The notes: generated by a model from the sequence alone, not told the origin. DNA of 64,000 nucleotides from Serratia symbiotica (GCA_011754105.1 JAAKDF010000001.1:80282-144281), one strand, 5' to 3'; positions 41,429 through 55,073 are shown, numbered from the stretch's first letter. Made by a program: numbers and translations.

Positions 41429-42202
41429 ATGAGCAACCGTAAAAGCCTATCGGTGGTAATAATCGCTAAAAATGAAGCTGAGCTGTTGCCGGATTGCCTG
41501 CGTTCAGTGGCCTGGGCTGAAGAAATCATCATGTTAGATTCCGGCAGCCAGGATGAAAGCATCGCCATTGCCGAAAGTATGGGGGCGAAAGTGTTCACTC
41601 ATCCCGATTGGCAAGGCTTCGGTAAACAGCGTCAGTTGGCGCAAAGGCATGCCAGCCAAGACTACATTCTGATGATCGATGCCGATGAGCGGGTGACGCC
41701 TGAATTGCGCCAATCCATAGAGCAAGTCTTAACCGTACCAGGCAACGGCACCGTTTACACTTGCGCGCGCCGTAATTTGTTTCTAGGCCGCTTTATGCGC
41801 CACAGCGGCTGGTACCCGGATCGGGTCAACCGTTTGTACGCCAACTACCGTTACTGCTATAACGAAGATCTAGTGCATGAATCGCTCAATATTGATGGTG
41901 CCAATTTGGTTGCGCTTAGCGGCGATCTGCTGCATCTAACCTGCCGTAATTTTTTCGCTTTCCAACGCAAACAACTGCGTTACGCTGAAGAGTGGGCTAA
42001 TCAGCGCTACCAGGCTGGCAAACGCTGCGGTTACCTGTCAATCCTGACCCACACGTTCGGCGCTTTCTGCAAGACATGGTTGCTGCGAGCTGGCTTTCTG
42101 GATGGTAAACAGGGGTTGCTGTTAGCGGTGGTCAACGCTCAATATACCTTCAATAAATATGCTACATTATGGGCATTGGTCCGAAACTACTCAGAGAAGT
42201 GA
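41429..42202 (+). CDS. waaE: LPS core glycosyltransferase WaaE (KdtX), GT2 family
   Basis: WaaE is a family-2 glycosyltransferase that adds glucose to inner-core heptose in Serratia and Klebsiella. The 257-residue protein has the N-terminal nucleotide-sugar fold ([19 protein letters not shown]), LDSGSQDES and the DXD-containing [11 protein letters not shown]. The order waaA-waaE-coaD is typical of Serratia rather than E. coli. It starts on the base after the waaA stop. Confidence 0.92.
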   Translation: MSNRKSLSVVIIAKNEAELLPDCLRSVAWAEEIIMLDSGSQDESIAIAESMGAKVFTHPDWQGFGKQRQLAQRHASQDYILMIDADERVTPELRQSIEQVLTVPGNGTVYTCARRNLFLGRFMRHSGWYPDRVNRLYANYRYCYNEDLVHESLNIDGANLVALSGDLLHLTCRNFFAFQRKQLRYAEEWANQRYQAGKRCGYLSILTHTFGAFCKTWLLRAGFLDGKQGLLLAVVNAQYTFNKYATLWALVRNYSEK

Positions 42203-42691
<489 letters not shown>

Positions 42692-42695
42692 TGTC

Positions 42696-43511
42696 TTAAC
42701 ATTGGCAATGGCGGCAGAAAAAAGTGCTCCGTTGCCCATGCTTGGTAGATTCTATCGGCAGGCCACAGGCGCGGCAAGGCTCACCCGCCCGCCCATACAC
42801 CTGTAATTCCTGAGCGAAACACCCCGGCTTGCCGTCTGATTGCAAGAAGTCGCGTAGCGTAGTTCCTCCTTGATCGATAGAACGCTGCAATACCTTCTTG
42901 ATAGTTACCGCAAGTAATTCTGCTTCCGTCTTGCTTAGTGAGTCCGCCTGGCGATCGGGCAAGATTCCAGCACTAAACAGTGACTCGCTGGCGTAGATGT
43001 TGCCAACCCCGACCACTAGATTGTTATCCATTAGCCAGGGTTTGAGCCTCGTACGCTTGTTACGTGATTTTTTATGCAGATAGGTACCGTTAAACGCCTC
43101 GCTCAGCGGCTCTGGCCCCAGATGCACTAACACATTGCTGGCTGCCAGATTCTCGCACCATATCCAAGCGCCGAAGCGGCGTGGGTCAGTGTAGCGTAGA
43201 ATCATGCAGTTGCTGATCACCAGGTCAATGTGATCGTGCTTGTCGGCTGCGTCTTGGTTTTCTTTACGCAGCATGCGTAAGCTACCGGACATGCCCAGAT
43301 GGACAATAATCCAGCCGTGTTCCAGCTCAATTAACAGATATTTAGCACGGCGCTGCACGCTGTGTACCGGCTGGTTGCTCAGCGTTAGGATCTGCTCGGA
43401 GACCGGATAACGCAGGCGCGCATTGCGCACTATTGCGTACTGAATGCTATGGCCGACAAGATAAGGTTCAATACCCCGTCGGCTGGTTTCAACCTCTGGT
43501 AATTCAGGCAT
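42696..43511 (-). CDS. mutM: Formamidopyrimidine-DNA glycosylase MutM (Fpg)
   Basis: MutM removes 8-oxoguanine and other oxidised bases. I start at 43511 ([18 protein letters not shown]), because catalysis needs the N-terminal Pro-Glu; the track start five codons upstream would abolish this. Length is 271. The conserved Lys lies in RRAKYLL. The C-terminal zinc finger ([21 protein letters not shown] plus HC) is complete. It converges on coaD with a four-base gap. Confidence 0.95.
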   Translation of the reverse strand: MPELPEVETSRRGIEPYLVGHSIQYAIVRNARLRYPVSEQILTLSNQPVHSVQRRAKYLLIELEHGWIIVHLGMSGSLRMLRKENQDAADKHDHIDLVISNCMILRYTDPRRFGAWIWCENLAASNVLVHLGPEPLSEAFNGTYLHKKSRNKRTRLKPWLMDNNLVVGVGNIYASESLFSAGILPDRQADSLSKTEAELLAVTIKKVLQRSIDQGGTTLRDFLQSDGKPGCFAQELQVYGRAGEPCRACGLPIESTKHGQRSTFFCRHCQC

Positions 43512-43544
43512 TTGGCATTTTCCCATCTTTTTCTGTTGTTATAA

Positions 43545-43580
43545 AATAAAAGAACCCGGCGAAACCCGGGTTCTTTTATT
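43545..43580. terminator. Hairpin between rpmG and mutM
   Basis: AATAAAAGAACCC pairs with GGGTTCTTTTATT (13 bp) and has A/T tracts on both sides. It would end the rpmB-rpmG transcript on the minus strand, where the run TTTTATT follows. Confidence 0.75.
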
Positions 43581-43592
43581 GATCCACTAAAA

Positions 43593-44008
<416 letters not shown>

Positions 44009-44260
44009 GTCTATTCTCCAAAAATCAAATCAGCTCGAGCTTCTTTTAGGGTATTGGCAACCTTGTCAGGATTTTAAAGCCTATATCAGCAAGCTTCAAT
44101 AATGAGGGAGACTATTGTCATAAAGCCAGAAGCCTGCTGAGGCTGAGATAGACCCTTACGCCAAACCTAAGATTCTCAAAGGTATAGTAGCATACGCTTT
44201 GAAGCGTAAGTGCTCAAGTCACGAACAGCTAAAGATCTCACAAGGATTGCGAAAAATCGC

Positions 44261-44944
44261 TTAAAGCCATCCGCGCTCGGCAAAAGAAACGCATTCACCC
44301 AACTTATCACCAAATAATCAATAACTCGGATCTCCAATAACAGTCAGGCATTAATGACTTACTCGGTTATCATACGGTCGGCATGACTGGGTTTAGCTTT
44401 ACCCGAGAGATGATTATGCGCCAGAATGATGGCGGCCGCATTCGCCTTAAAAGCTACGCGTACAATTTTTTAGGATGAACGACGACGCTGCTGATAGTCC
44501 CAGCAAACATCTCTTCATGGCGAATAACCTGGTGTTGATTATCTAAAAACAATAATAGAAACACCTCTCGCTCGTAATGCGCTAATAAACTTTGTAGGTA
44601 ATGCTGAGTAATGCGCGGGTTTAACATGGCGTTCTCTTGCGCCAAATAGCTAGAAAAGAAACGAAATGCCAGAGTTCTGAAATCGCCTGCAACTCGGCAT
44701 AGCTGGCATTCTCCAATCCTTTCTGGCTACAAAATACCCTGTAATCAGCTGACATCAGATGATACAAAGAACCGAATTGTCGCAGCATTTGTTATGCTAA
44801 CTATATAACATGCAAACTGGGTAGCCCGATGCTTAGAAAAATAGCCAGCAGTTCGACATCGGATAAAGATGCTGCGCCATGATTCAACAATTTCTTCCAT
44901 AGTGGCATCGCTCCCTGCCAAATTATGCTTGCCTGACTGCCCAT
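44261..44944 (-). pseudogene. radC: Dead radC (yicR)
   Basis: RadC is a JAB/MPN-domain protein once linked to repair. The N-terminus reads KKLLNHGAASLSDVELLAIFL, then stops appear. The [25 protein letters not shown]...[10 protein letters not shown] is open for 63 codons. The metal motif survives as [19 protein letters not shown] in a shifted frame, followed by further stops and the RGWL end. It keeps its place between rpmB and coaBC. Confidence 0.9.
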
Positions 44945-45126
44945 CTCTTCCTCCCTAAAAGCGCCACAGCATGCGATACGCCGATTGCCACATTGGACAG
45001 GTAGTCGATAACATTGCGCAGTACTGTGTAAAGTGAAATGTAACGGACAACAGCCATCGCGGAAGTGCTCACCTGCCCGGCAGTTATGCTAAAATAGTCC
45101 ATATTTTGGCTTTAAATTGGACCATC

Positions 45127-46344
45127 ATGATAACAGGACTTTCCGGCAAACATATTGTGCTTGGCATCAGTGGCGGTATCGCTGCGTATAAATGCCCTGA
45201 GTTGGTGCGCCGCCTGCACGACGGCGGCGCGGAGGTGCGGGTGGCAATGACCGACGCGGCCAAGGAGTTCATCACGCCGCTGACGTTACAGGCTGTCTCC
45301 GGCTACCCGGTTTCCGACGATCTGCTGAAGCATACCGCTGAAGCCGCAATGGGCCATATTGAGTTAGGCAAATGGGCTGACCTGATAATTCTGGCACCAG
45401 CGACTGCTGACCTGCTGGCACGCATTACCGTCGGCATGGCCAATAATCTGCTGACTACCGTCTGTCTGGATACCAAAGCGCCCATTGCAGCCGTTCCCGC
45501 CATGAACCAGCAGATGTACCGCGCCGCAGCTACCCAAGCCAACCTGCAAACGCTACAAGCGCGAGGTATGCTGCTCTGGGGTCCAGATAGCGGTAGACAA
45601 GCTTGCGGCGATGTCGGCCCCGGCCGTATGCTCAACCCACAAGAAATCGTCGATCTGGCGAACAGCTATTTTTCTACACCGCAGGATTTGCAACATTTAC
45701 AAGTTATGATCACCGCTGGCCCCACGCGTGAAGCGCTAGATCCAGTGCGCTTCATCAGCAACCACAGCTCCGGGAAAATGGGCTTTGCTATTGCCCGCAC
45801 GGCTGCTGTCCGTGGTGCGCAGGTCACGTTGATTACCGGGCCAGTTAGCTTGCCAACGCCACCATTGGTTACCCGTGTGGACGTTACCAGCGCACTGGAG
45901 ATGGAACAGGCGGTGCAGCAACGCGCCGCTCAGCAGGACATTTTCATTTCTTGTGCTGCTGTCGCCGATTATCGTGCTGAACATATAGACGATGCAAAAA
46001 TCAAAAAACAAGGTAATGAACTCGTACTCAAGATGGTCAAAAACCCCGACATCGTCGCCGGTGTGGCAGCAATGAATGAAAACCGCCCTTTTGTCGTAGG
46101 ATTTGCCGCCGAAATCCAGAATATTGAAGAATATGCGCAACAAAAACTGGTGTGTAAGAAGCTGGATTTAATTTGTGCTAATAATGTATCGCTTGCTGAG
46201 CATGGGTTCGATAGTAACACCAATGCGCTGCACCTTTTTTGGCAGGGTGGAGAAAAGCGCCTGGCGCTGAGTGACAAAACACTCCTTAGTCAATGTTTAA
46301 TCGACGAGATACTCAGCCGTTATGATGAAAAAAATCGACGTTAA
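45127..46344 (+). CDS. coaBC: Bifunctional CoaBC (Dfp): phosphopantothenoylcysteine synthetase/decarboxylase
   Basis: CoaBC makes 4'-phosphopantetheine from phosphopantothenate and cysteine. I use ATG 45127 ([22 protein letters not shown]), which gives 405 residues. The N-terminal CoaC flavodoxin-like part has [11 protein letters not shown], the His in [21 protein letters not shown] and [11 protein letters not shown] (Cys). The C-terminal CoaB part has [20 protein letters not shown] and KIKKQ. Its 3' end overlaps dut by 23 bases. Confidence 0.96.
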   Translation: MITGLSGKHIVLGISGGIAAYKCPELVRRLHDGGAEVRVAMTDAAKEFITPLTLQAVSGYPVSDDLLKHTAEAAMGHIELGKWADLIILAPATADLLARITVGMANNLLTTVCLDTKAPIAAVPAMNQQMYRAAATQANLQTLQARGMLLWGPDSGRQACGDVGPGRMLNPQEIVDLANSYFSTPQDLQHLQVMITAGPTREALDPVRFISNHSSGKMGFAIARTAAVRGAQVTLITGPVSLPTPPLVTRVDVTSALEMEQAVQQRAAQQDIFISCAAVADYRAEHIDDAKIKKQGNELVLKMVKNPDIVAGVAAMNENRPFVVGFAAEIQNIEEYAQQKLVCKKLDLICANNVSLAEHGFDSNTNALHLFWQGGEKRLALSDKTLLSQCLIDEILSRYDEKNRR

Positions 46345-46780
46345 GGTCCTTGACCCTCGTATTGGTCAGGATTTCCCGCTACCTACCTACGCTACTCCGG
46401 GTTCTGCCGGGCTAGATCTGCGTGCCTGCATAGACGGCACGGTGGCGCTGATGCCCGGTAAAACTAAGCTGCTACCTACAGGTTTAGCAATTCATATCGC
46501 TGATGCCAACGTGGCAGCGGTAATACTGCCACGATCCGGCCTTAGCCATAAGCACGGCGTAGTGTTGGGCAACCTGGTTGGCCTGATCGACTCCGATTAT
46601 CAGGGACAGTTGATGATTTCCATTTGGAATCGCGGTCAGGAACCCTTCATCATTAAACCGGGTGAGCGTATTGCGCAGATGGTCTTTGTGCCGGTGGTAC
46701 AGGTTAAGTTTAACTTGGTAGAAGAGTTCGATAGCAGCGAACGCGGTACTGGCGGCTTTGGCCACTCTGGCCGCCACTAA
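46322..46780 (+). CDS. dut: dUTPase (deoxyuridine triphosphatase)
   Basis: Dut hydrolyses dUTP to dUMP, keeping uracil out of DNA and feeding thymidylate synthesis with Tmk. The 152-residue trimeric-type enzyme has all five motifs: [38 protein letters not shown] and the tail [11 protein letters not shown]. It starts inside coaBC, as in E. coli. Confidence 0.97.
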   Translation: MMKKIDVKVLDPRIGQDFPLPTYATPGSAGLDLRACIDGTVALMPGKTKLLPTGLAIHIADANVAAVILPRSGLSHKHGVVLGNLVGLIDSDYQGQLMISIWNRGQEPFIIKPGERIAQMVFVPVVQVKFNLVEEFDSSERGTGGFGHSGRH

Positions 46781-46789
46781 ACTTGGTGC

Positions 46790-46900
46790 GAAAAAGATAG
46801 ACGACAAGGGAATGTCGCCTAAATCTTGCCAGAACAGCGCTATGTTAAGAGTTGTTCGGCAATGATTACAGCTGCCCAACAGGCAGCGCGGAGAACCAAG
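46790..46900 (+). pseudogene. Possible slmA remnant after dut
   Basis: In relatives slmA (nucleoid occlusion) follows dut. Here only scattered similarity is visible: gcgaaaaagatagacgacaag for an AKRNRRQ-like start, and aatgattacagctgccca for the RITTAKL region. Nothing translatable remains. pyrE, normally next, is not seen at all before rph. Confidence 0.35.
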
Positions 46901-46977
46901 ATTGTCAAGACCGCAGACCACAGCACCGTAGTAAAGCTATCACATAAGCTGTATAATACGAGTTATCTCTAGTCTTC

Positions 46978-47703
46978 TTAAGATAATAAGCCCGCCAGCG
47001 CCGCTTTCTACGCCTGTAAGATGGTCTCGATGCTCCCCCGAGCCAGTGTAAACAATGCCATTAGTTCATCGTGGCTAACCGGCTCACCTTCGGCGATGCC
47101 TTGCCCCTCGATCATGCTGCCATCTTACATCATTACCACGTTCATGTCGGTCTCGGCTGCGGAGTCTTTAACGTACTCCAAATCGCACAGCGCTTCACCT
47201 TTAAGGATGCCAACGGAAACAGACTCCACTAACTCCTTCATCGGATTAGCTTTCAATTTGCCGTTAGCTACCAGTACATTCAGCGTATAAATCAGCGCCA
47301 TGCAGGCCCCAGAAATGGAAACGATGCGAGTGCCACTATCAGCTTGTAACACATCATATTCAAGGATAATGGTAAGCTCACCTATCTTTTTCAGATCCAC
47401 TGCGGCGCCTAACGAACTGGCAATTAGGCGTTGAATTTATAGTGTACGACCACCCTGTTTGCCTTTGGCAGCTTCACGCACATTACGGCTGTGAGTGGAG
47501 CGCGGCAACATACTGTATTCAGCGGTGATCCACCCCTGGATCATGCATTTCAGGAAGCGTGGCACGCCCACCACCACCGTGGCGGTGCACAAAACTTTGG
47601 TATCGCCAAACTCAACTAGCACGGAGCCTTCAGCATGTTTGGTATAGTGACGTGTCAATATAAGTGGGCGAACGTGTTGTGGTGCTCTACCTACAGGGAG
47701 CAT
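46978..47703 (-). pseudogene. rph: rph (RNase PH) with three in-frame stops
   Basis: RNase PH trims tRNA 3' ends with phosphate. The frame runs without shift from [16 protein letters not shown] to the end, but is broken by a TAA after [11 protein letters not shown], a TAA after ETDMNVVMM and a TAG near the C-terminus (ETILQA). RNase PH features such as [16 protein letters not shown] and [12 protein letters not shown] are kept. pnp, an enzyme with overlapping activity, is intact in this window. Confidence 0.9.
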
Positions 47704-47827
47704 GGGCTTTTTCCAGCTTAAAATCAACTTTTGCCTGCACATTATAATACGGGATTGATGACGTAATGCCTATCCTACCCGCAGCGGTAACGCTATAATT
47801 GCTTCATCTTTTTTATTGGGTACGACA

Positions 47828-48691
47828 ATGATCCGTAGTATGACTGCCTATGCCAGGCGTGAAATCAAGGGAGAATGGGGCAGCGCGGCATGGGAACTGC
47901 GTTCCGTAAACCAGCGCTACTTAGAAACCTATATCCGTCTACCAGAACAATTCCGCAGCCTAGAGCCGGTAATCCGGGAACGTATCCGTGGCCGTTTGAC
48001 TCGTGGTAAAGTAGAGTGCAATCTGCGCTTCGAGCTGGATCCCAGCGCACAAAGCTTGATGATATTAAACGAAAAACTGGCTAAGCAACTGGTCGAAGCT
48101 GCCAATTGGGTTAAAATGCAGAGCGACGAAGGGAAAATCGACCCGATCGACGTGCTGCGCTGGCCAGGCGTGATGTCCGCTGCGGAGCAAGATCTGGACG
48201 CCATCAGCGGCGAGTTGATGCAGGCGTTGGACGGCGCACTGGATGACTTCATCACTGCGCGCGAGAGAGAAGGCACCGAGCTAAAAGCCTTAATCGAGCA
48301 ACGCCTAAATGGTGTTGGTGCCGAAGTGGTCAAAGTGCGCATCCAGATGCCAAACATTTTACAGTGGCAACGTAAGCGGTTGGTCAGAAAGCTGGAAGAA
48401 GCCCAAGTGCAGTTGGAAAAAACTCGCCTGGAGCAAGAGCTGGTGCTAATGGCACAGCGTATCGATGTTGCCGAAGAGCTAGATCGCCTAGAAGCGCACG
48501 TGAAGGAAACGCTCAACATCATGAAGAAAAAAGAAGCCGTAGGCCGTCGCCTCGACTTTATGATGCAGGAGTTCAACCGCGAATCGAACACGCTGGCTTC
48601 CAAATCGATCAATGCTAATGTCACCACATCCGCTATTGAGCTAAAAGTGCTAATCGAGCAAATGCGCGAACAGATTCAGAATATCGAATAA
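47828..48691 (+). CDS. yicC: YicC family endoribonuclease
   Basis: YicC is a conserved hexameric RNase-like protein reported to act on small RNAs. I start at ATG 47828 (MIRSMTAYARREIKGEWG), giving 287 residues, as in E. coli; the track start adds four. The N-terminal YicC domain (ELRSVNQRYLETYIRLPEQF) and C-terminal DUF1732 (KKKEAVGRRLDFMMQEFNRE) are both complete and highly conserved. It is divergent from dead rph and is followed by a terminator. Confidence 0.94.
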   Translation: MIRSMTAYARREIKGEWGSAAWELRSVNQRYLETYIRLPEQFRSLEPVIRERIRGRLTRGKVECNLRFELDPSAQSLMILNEKLAKQLVEAANWVKMQSDEGKIDPIDVLRWPGVMSAAEQDLDAISGELMQALDGALDDFITAREREGTELKALIEQRLNGVGAEVVKVRIQMPNILQWQRKRLVRKLEEAQVQLEKTRLEQELVLMAQRIDVAEELDRLEAHVKETLNIMKKKEAVGRRLDFMMQEFNRESNTLASKSINANVTTSAIELKVLIEQMREQIQNIE

Positions 48692-48735
48692 CGTTTCACT
48701 CGATCTCGATTTGTCTCACTAAGTCTCGTCAGAAT

Positions 48736-48766
48736 AAAAAGGCCACTATAAATCATGGCCTTTTTT
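48736..48766 (+). terminator. Rho-independent terminator after yicC
   Basis: AAAAAGGCCA pairs with TGGCCTTTTT around a 10-base loop, followed by a T-run, 45 bases after the yicC stop. Confidence 0.85.
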
Positions 48767-48851
48767 GTTGTATATAGTCTCAGGCTGTATCACTACAGCG
48801 CATGTGCAGATTGTTCTTAAAGGTGTACTTATTCAGGTTTAAGTACACACG

Positions 48852-49251
48852 GGCGTTTTTGAATAAATCGAACATTTGGCCGCTACGAGGATTAAATGAC
48901 TCTCCTTCTCTCAAAATAGCGAGATTCCGTAACCAATTAAAAGTTCAAGATCACCAACTGGAAGGCTTACAACAACGCCCTTAATCACTCGTGGTTCACT
49001 CACTGTCTGGGTGGATGAAACGGCACTTCACGCCTGGTACTGGGATGCAAAACCTTCTCTGCGTGGTCCCACACAACATTATTCCAATATGGCAATGACC
49101 AGCGTATTGATGCTAAAATGAATTTTTGGCCTGACACTTCGCGCACTCTAGGGCTCGTAGATTCTATTTTCACACTGATGAAAGTGCCGTTGAACTTCCC
49201 GGACTACATCAGAGGAGTCTTTATTCCAAATCCGATCTATTCAACAAAGCC
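48852..49251 (+). mobile_element. IS903-like remnant, 5' half of the transposase
   Basis: About 400 bp from GGCGTTTTTGAATAAATCGAAC to CCGATCTATTCAACAAAGCC. Readable pieces include KFKITNWKAYNNAL-like text, WVDETALHAWYWDAKPSLRG, MAMTSVLMLK and VDSIFTLMKVPLNFPDY. The C-terminal two thirds is missing. It joins the yicC block to the hemA block. Confidence 0.83.
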
Positions 49252-49659
49252 AATTTTTCTATCAGTTTCTCAAAGGATGTTTACAATAAAATCTCCCGTT
49301 TGGGGAGGTTTAGAAAGACAAACTAACCGCTTTCCCATCCTGCCTAAAAACGCATGATGCTTTCTTTAACGCTCGTTGAAAGGTTTTCATCGCCTCTGTT
49401 CTTCGGGGGCTTGCCTTTATTCCATAATCTTATAATAGTTTCGCTACATATGATTGGCATAGGTTGCATTTACGCACCGGAGGCGCGTGCCGATTAAGCA
49501 GTTTATTGGTAACTGGATGTAATTTATTAATTAATTGGTTTTCTTGGCCTAAAGTTAGTCATTGAATGCAAGATTCGGTTGTGACTTTTATTGCTCCTGT
49601 TCATCAAGTAGAATGCCCTGCAACGAGAAACCATATCAAGATAAGTATTACTCTAGGCA
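49252..49659. other. Non-coding gap upstream of hemA
   Basis: About 408 bases. In enterics lolB lies divergently upstream of hemA; I found no convincing lolB sequence here. The IS at its left edge probably marks a rearrangement that removed lolB-ispE-prs from this place. A hemA promoter is expected near the right end but none is clear. Confidence 0.5.
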
Positions 49660-50916
49660 ATGACCTTGCTAGCATTGGGTATTAATCACAAAACCGCTCC
49701 GATTTCTCTGCGTGAAAGGGTGGCCTTCTTACCAGAGTCTCTTGATCAGGTGCTGACTAGTTTGCTCCAACAACCTTTGGTGCAGGGCGGTGTGGTGTTG
49801 TCTACCTGCAACCGCACTGAGCTGTACATTAGCGTAGAGCAACATGAACATATCCACGAACACCTAGTTTCCTGGCTGTGTGAATATCATCACCTTCGCC
49901 CCGAAGATGTGCAAAAAAGCCTCTATTGGCATCACGATAACGACGCGGTCAGCCACCTGATGCGCGTGGCTAGCGGACTAGATTCGTTGGTATTGGGTGA
50001 GCCTCAGATCCTTGGGCAGGTGAAAAGAGCCTTCGCTGAATCCCATCGTGGCCAGTCGCGATCCGGTGAGTTGGATCGCCTGTTCAAAACTTCCTTCTCC
50101 GTCGCCAAACGCGTGCGCACCGAAACTGAAATCGGTGCCAACGCCGTATCTGTTGCCTTTGCTGCCTGTACACTGGCACGTCAAATTTTCGAATCGCTGG
50201 CTGATCTAAACGTTTTGCTGGTTGGTGCCGGTGAAACCATCGAGTTGGTCGCACGACATCTGCGCGTGCACAAAGTGCGGCATATGATCATTGCTAACCG
50301 TACCCGCGAACGTGCTCAAAGGCTGTCGGGTGAAGTTGGCGCGGAAGTGATCACCTTGCTGGAGATTGACCAACGTCTGGCAGATGCAGATATCATCATC
50401 AGCTCTACCGCCAGTCCGTTGCCGATCATCGGTAAAGGGATGGTAGAACGAGCGCTAAAAGCGCGCCGCTACCAGCCTATGCTGCTGGTAGATATAGCTG
50501 TACCACGCGATATCGAGCCGGAGGTTGGCAAACTGGCGAGTGCTTATTTGTACAGTGTAGACGATCTGCACGCCATTATCCATAACAACCTGGCGCAGCG
50601 TAAGGCTGCAGCGGCGCAGGCAGAAGTGATCATACAGCAGGAAAGCACCAATTTTATGGCTTGGTTACGTTCGCAGGGGGCGGTAAAAACCATTTGTGAT
50701 TATCGCTCGCAGGCCGAGCAAATTCGTGCGGGAATGGAGGCCAAAGCATTGGCCGCCATTGCGCAGGGTGCCACTGTTGAACAGGTTATCCAAGAGTTAG
50801 CGCACAGATTGACCAACCGTCTTATCCATGCCCCAACAAAATCCCTCCAGCAGGCTGCCAGCGATGGCGATGTGGAGCGGTTGCAATTATTACGCAACAT
50901 CCTCCAGCTGGATTAG
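49660..50916 (+). CDS. hemA: Glutamyl-tRNA reductase
   Basis: HemA makes glutamate-1-semialdehyde from Glu-tRNA, the first step of heme synthesis by the C5 route. It is 418 residues, as in E. coli. The catalytic Cys is residue 50 in [10 protein letters not shown]. The NADPH-binding domain ([17 protein letters not shown]) and dimerisation helix are complete. It heads hemA-prfA-prmC. Confidence 0.96.
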   Translation: MTLLALGINHKTAPISLRERVAFLPESLDQVLTSLLQQPLVQGGVVLSTCNRTELYISVEQHEHIHEHLVSWLCEYHHLRPEDVQKSLYWHHDNDAVSHLMRVASGLDSLVLGEPQILGQVKRAFAESHRGQSRSGELDRLFKTSFSVAKRVRTETEIGANAVSVAFAACTLARQIFESLADLNVLLVGAGETIELVARHLRVHKVRHMIIANRTRERAQRLSGEVGAEVITLLEIDQRLADADIIISSTASPLPIIGKGMVERALKARRYQPMLLVDIAVPRDIEPEVGKLASAYLYSVDDLHAIIHNNLAQRKAAAAQAEVIIQQESTNFMAWLRSQGAVKTICDYRSQAEQIRAGMEAKALAAIAQGATVEQVIQELAHRLTNRLIHAPTKSLQQAASDGDVERLQLLRNILQLD

Positions 50917-50953
50917 TATTAGTTTTATTAATTAACATGGTCTAATACCACGC

Positions 50954-52039
50954 ATGAAGCCTTCGATTACTGACAAACTAGAAGCGTTACAAGAGCGCTA
51001 TGAAGAAGTGCAGGCGTTGCTCGGCGATGCTGGCGTTATTGCTGAGCAGGATCGTTTTCGCGCACTGTCGCGAGAATATGCACAACTGACCGATGTCAGC
51101 CGCTGCTTCCTTAGATGGCGTCATATACAGGGTGATTTGGCGACGGCGGAAATGATGCAAGACGATCCTGAAATGCGCGAAATGGCGCAAGAAGAACTCA
51201 AGCAGGCCAAAGCGACAACCAAAAAACTAGAACAACAGCTACAGGTGCTGCTGTTGCCAAAAGATCCTGACGATGAGTGCGGCTGTTTCCTGGAATTGCG
51301 CGCTGGTACCGGCGGCGATGAGGCGGCGATCTTTGCCGGCGATTTATTCCGCATGTATAGCCGCTATGCCGAAAATCGCCGCTGGCGTGTAGAAATGATC
51401 AGCGCTAATGAGGGAGAACACGGTGGCTACAAAGAGGTGATTACCAAAGTCTCTGGTGAGGGTGTCTATGGCCAATTAAAGTTTGAATCTGGTGGTCACC
51501 GTGTGCAGCGAGTGCCGGAAACCGAGTCTCAGGGGCGTATCCACACCTCCGCCTGCACTGTGGCGGTGATACCGGAAGTGCCAGAGGCTGAAAGGCCGAA
51601 CATCAATCAAAGCAATCTGAAAATCGACACATTCCGCTCTTCTGGCGCGGGTGGTCAGCATGTTAATACCACCGACTCGGCGATCCGCATCACCCACCTG
51701 CCAACTGGCATTGTCGTAGAATGCCAAGACGAGCGTTCGCAGCACAAGAATAAGACCAAGGCAATGTCGGTGCTCAGCGCACGTATCCGTGCTGCCGAAA
51801 TGGCTAAACGCCAACAGGCAGAAGCCTCAACCCGCCGCAACCTACTTGGTAGCGGTGATCGTTCTGACCGTAACCGCACCTATAACTTCCCGCAGGGGCG
51901 CGTGACCGATCACCGCATCAATCTGACACTATATCGTCTAGAAGAGGTGATGTCAGGCAAGCTGGACATGCTGATCCAACCGATCTTGCAGGAATACCAG
52001 GCCGACCAACTTGCCGCGCTGTCTGCTGAGCAAGAGTGA
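50954..52039 (+). CDS. prfA: Peptide chain release factor 1
   Basis: RF1 terminates translation at UAA and UAG. It is 361 residues with the GGQ motif in [12 protein letters not shown] (about residue 233) and the anticodon-like recognition region. The modifying enzyme PrmC is encoded next, its ATG overlapping the prfA TGA (TGATG). Functional RF1 makes readthrough of the TAG codons in pabC unlikely. Confidence 0.97.
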   Translation: MKPSITDKLEALQERYEEVQALLGDAGVIAEQDRFRALSREYAQLTDVSRCFLRWRHIQGDLATAEMMQDDPEMREMAQEELKQAKATTKKLEQQLQVLLLPKDPDDECGCFLELRAGTGGDEAAIFAGDLFRMYSRYAENRRWRVEMISANEGEHGGYKEVITKVSGEGVYGQLKFESGGHRVQRVPETESQGRIHTSACTVAVIPEVPEAERPNINQSNLKIDTFRSSGAGGQHVNTTDSAIRITHLPTGIVVECQDERSQHKNKTKAMSVLSARIRAAEMAKRQQAEASTRRNLLGSGDRSDRNRTYNFPQGRVTDHRINLTLYRLEEVMSGKLDMLIQPILQEYQADQLAALSAEQE

Positions 52040-52890
52040 TGGATTATCACTACTGGCTGAAATCCGCCGCTGCCCGGTTAACGCACAGCGATAGCCCCAG
52101 ACGTGATGCGGAAATCTTGCTGGGTTTTATTACTGGGCGGACCAGAGCCTTTCTCATAGCGTTCGATGAAACGAGACTGACGCCGCAACAGCAGCAGCAA
52201 CTAGAAGCGCTGCTGGTACGCCGTGAACATGGTGAACCAGTAGCCTATCTGGTTGGTGAGCGTGAATTCTGGTCGCTACCTCTGTCGGTTTCCCCTGCCA
52301 CCCTTATCCCGCGCCCGGATAGTGAATGCCTGGTAGCACTGGCGCTGGAATGCCTACCGATCGCGTGCTGCCATATTCTCGATCTCGGCACTGGCACTGG
52401 TGCTATTGCGCTAGCGCTAGCCAGCGAACGGCCGGATTGTACGGTCATTGGCGTTGATTTGCAGCCCGACGCGCTGGCACTGGCACAACATAATGCGCAG
52501 AAGCTAACGATCAGCAATGTGCAATTCTTACAGGGTAACTGGTTCAGTTCACTAACACCCCAGCATTTTGCATTAATCGCCAGCAACCCGCCGTATATCG
52601 ACACTGACGACGCACACCTGATGCAGGGAGATGTACGTTTTGAACCTGCTAGCGCGCTGGTGGCGGCGCAACAGGGGCTGGCTGATTTGGACGCAATCGT
52701 GCACCAGGCACCGCAGCATCTGCAACCTCAGGGATGGCTATTGCTGGAACACGGCTGGCAGCAGGGTCACAGCGTGCGCACGCTAATGCTGGATGCTGGT
52801 TTTATGGCGGTTGCCACTTACCGTGATTACGGCCACAATGAGCGCGTGACCCTCGGCCAGTGGCCGTACTCCGCAGTGACCAAAAATTAA
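52039..52890 (+). CDS. prmC: Release factor glutamine methyltransferase
   Basis: PrmC methylates the Gln of the GGQ motif in RF1 and RF2. I use the ATG at 52039, giving 283 residues. The SAM-binding motif (ILDLGTGTGAIALALA) and catalytic NPPY (about 184-187) are present. The N-terminal five-helix domain is complete. It ends in a short tail (WPYSAVTKN) that differs from E. coli. Confidence 0.95.
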   Translation: MDYHYWLKSAAARLTHSDSPRRDAEILLGFITGRTRAFLIAFDETRLTPQQQQQLEALLVRREHGEPVAYLVGEREFWSLPLSVSPATLIPRPDSECLVALALECLPIACCHILDLGTGTGAIALALASERPDCTVIGVDLQPDALALAQHNAQKLTISNVQFLQGNWFSSLTPQHFALIASNPPYIDTDDAHLMQGDVRFEPASALVAAQQGLADLDAIVHQAPQHLQPQGWLLLEHGWQQGHSVRTLMLDAGFMAVATYRDYGHNERVTLGQWPYSAVTKN

Positions 52891-52919
52891 TAATAACGAA
52901 GCGTAAGACAATCTGGTAG

Positions 52920-53134
52920 GTAATATTCAGGTTTTATCCGTTGCTGGCTATAGACTAATGGCTGACCGAGAAATTTTTTGGCGTTATTATCTACATCCTG
53001 CTTGGCTACGCCACCTTGGATAAGAAGAGTAAAAGTCAGAAACTACGCGTTTTGGCGTTCGTTATTGAGCTGGATTGCTTGTACCTGATAAGTAAACTTG
53101 CCAAGACGAAAATACCGTTTCTGATGGGATACCT

Positions 53135-53138
<4 letters not shown>
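52920..53138 (+). pseudogene. C-terminal remnant of sirB2 (ychQ)
   Basis: One open frame reads WLTEKFFGVIIYILLGYATL and KTKIPFLMGYL-stop, the last two membrane helices of SirB2-type proteins. The N-terminal half is gone and a TAA precedes it. Its stop overlaps the sirB1 ATG (ATGA), preserving the original coupling. Confidence 0.75.
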
Positions 53139-54644
<1,506 letters not shown>

Positions 54645-54816
54645 GCGCTATTATCGCTAGCTCTGCTGTGTGTGGCTATAACCTGGGAAACAGTGGAACT
54701 GCTGATAGCCTGTCTGGAATGGAGCACGTTTTAAGTGGGGATGCCAAAGCGTTCCTGACAAAACAATTAATTCTTATGGCAAAGAGAATTACATTTGGAA
54801 TAAAAATATCGGCAGA

Positions 54817-54859
54817 AAGATAGATACATAGGGAGAAAAGCCCCCTATGTATCTATCTT
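54817..54859. repeat. Perfect 17-bp inverted repeat in the kdsA-mfd gap
   Basis: AAGATAGATACATAGGG pairs perfectly with CCCTATGTATCTATCTT around a 9-base loop. It lies in the 429-base gap between convergent kdsA and mfd, in which I see no gene. There is no long T-run, so it may be a bidirectional terminator of an unusual kind or a relic of a mobile element end. Confidence 0.65.
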
Positions 54860-55073
54860 AAGAACATAAATTCCAAAACAAGCAGGCCTACAGGATAGGC
54901 TTCTATTTAACTAACTGACTCCCCTGGTATGAAAGGTGCAATATTTGCATATATTGCAGTATGCCGATTGTTGTAGCAAGCAGTTAGATACTTTCTTACC
55001 CTCTTCAGGCTGTCCGCCTCACCGAAGGATAGCAAGTAAAACACTCGTTACTATCATCAGAAAGGAGGGAGAA

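Noticed and set aside
49252-49659. Possible lolB or prs leader upstream of hemA
   Set aside because: Reading both strands gave no LolB-like lipobox or conserved text; left as an unassigned gap.
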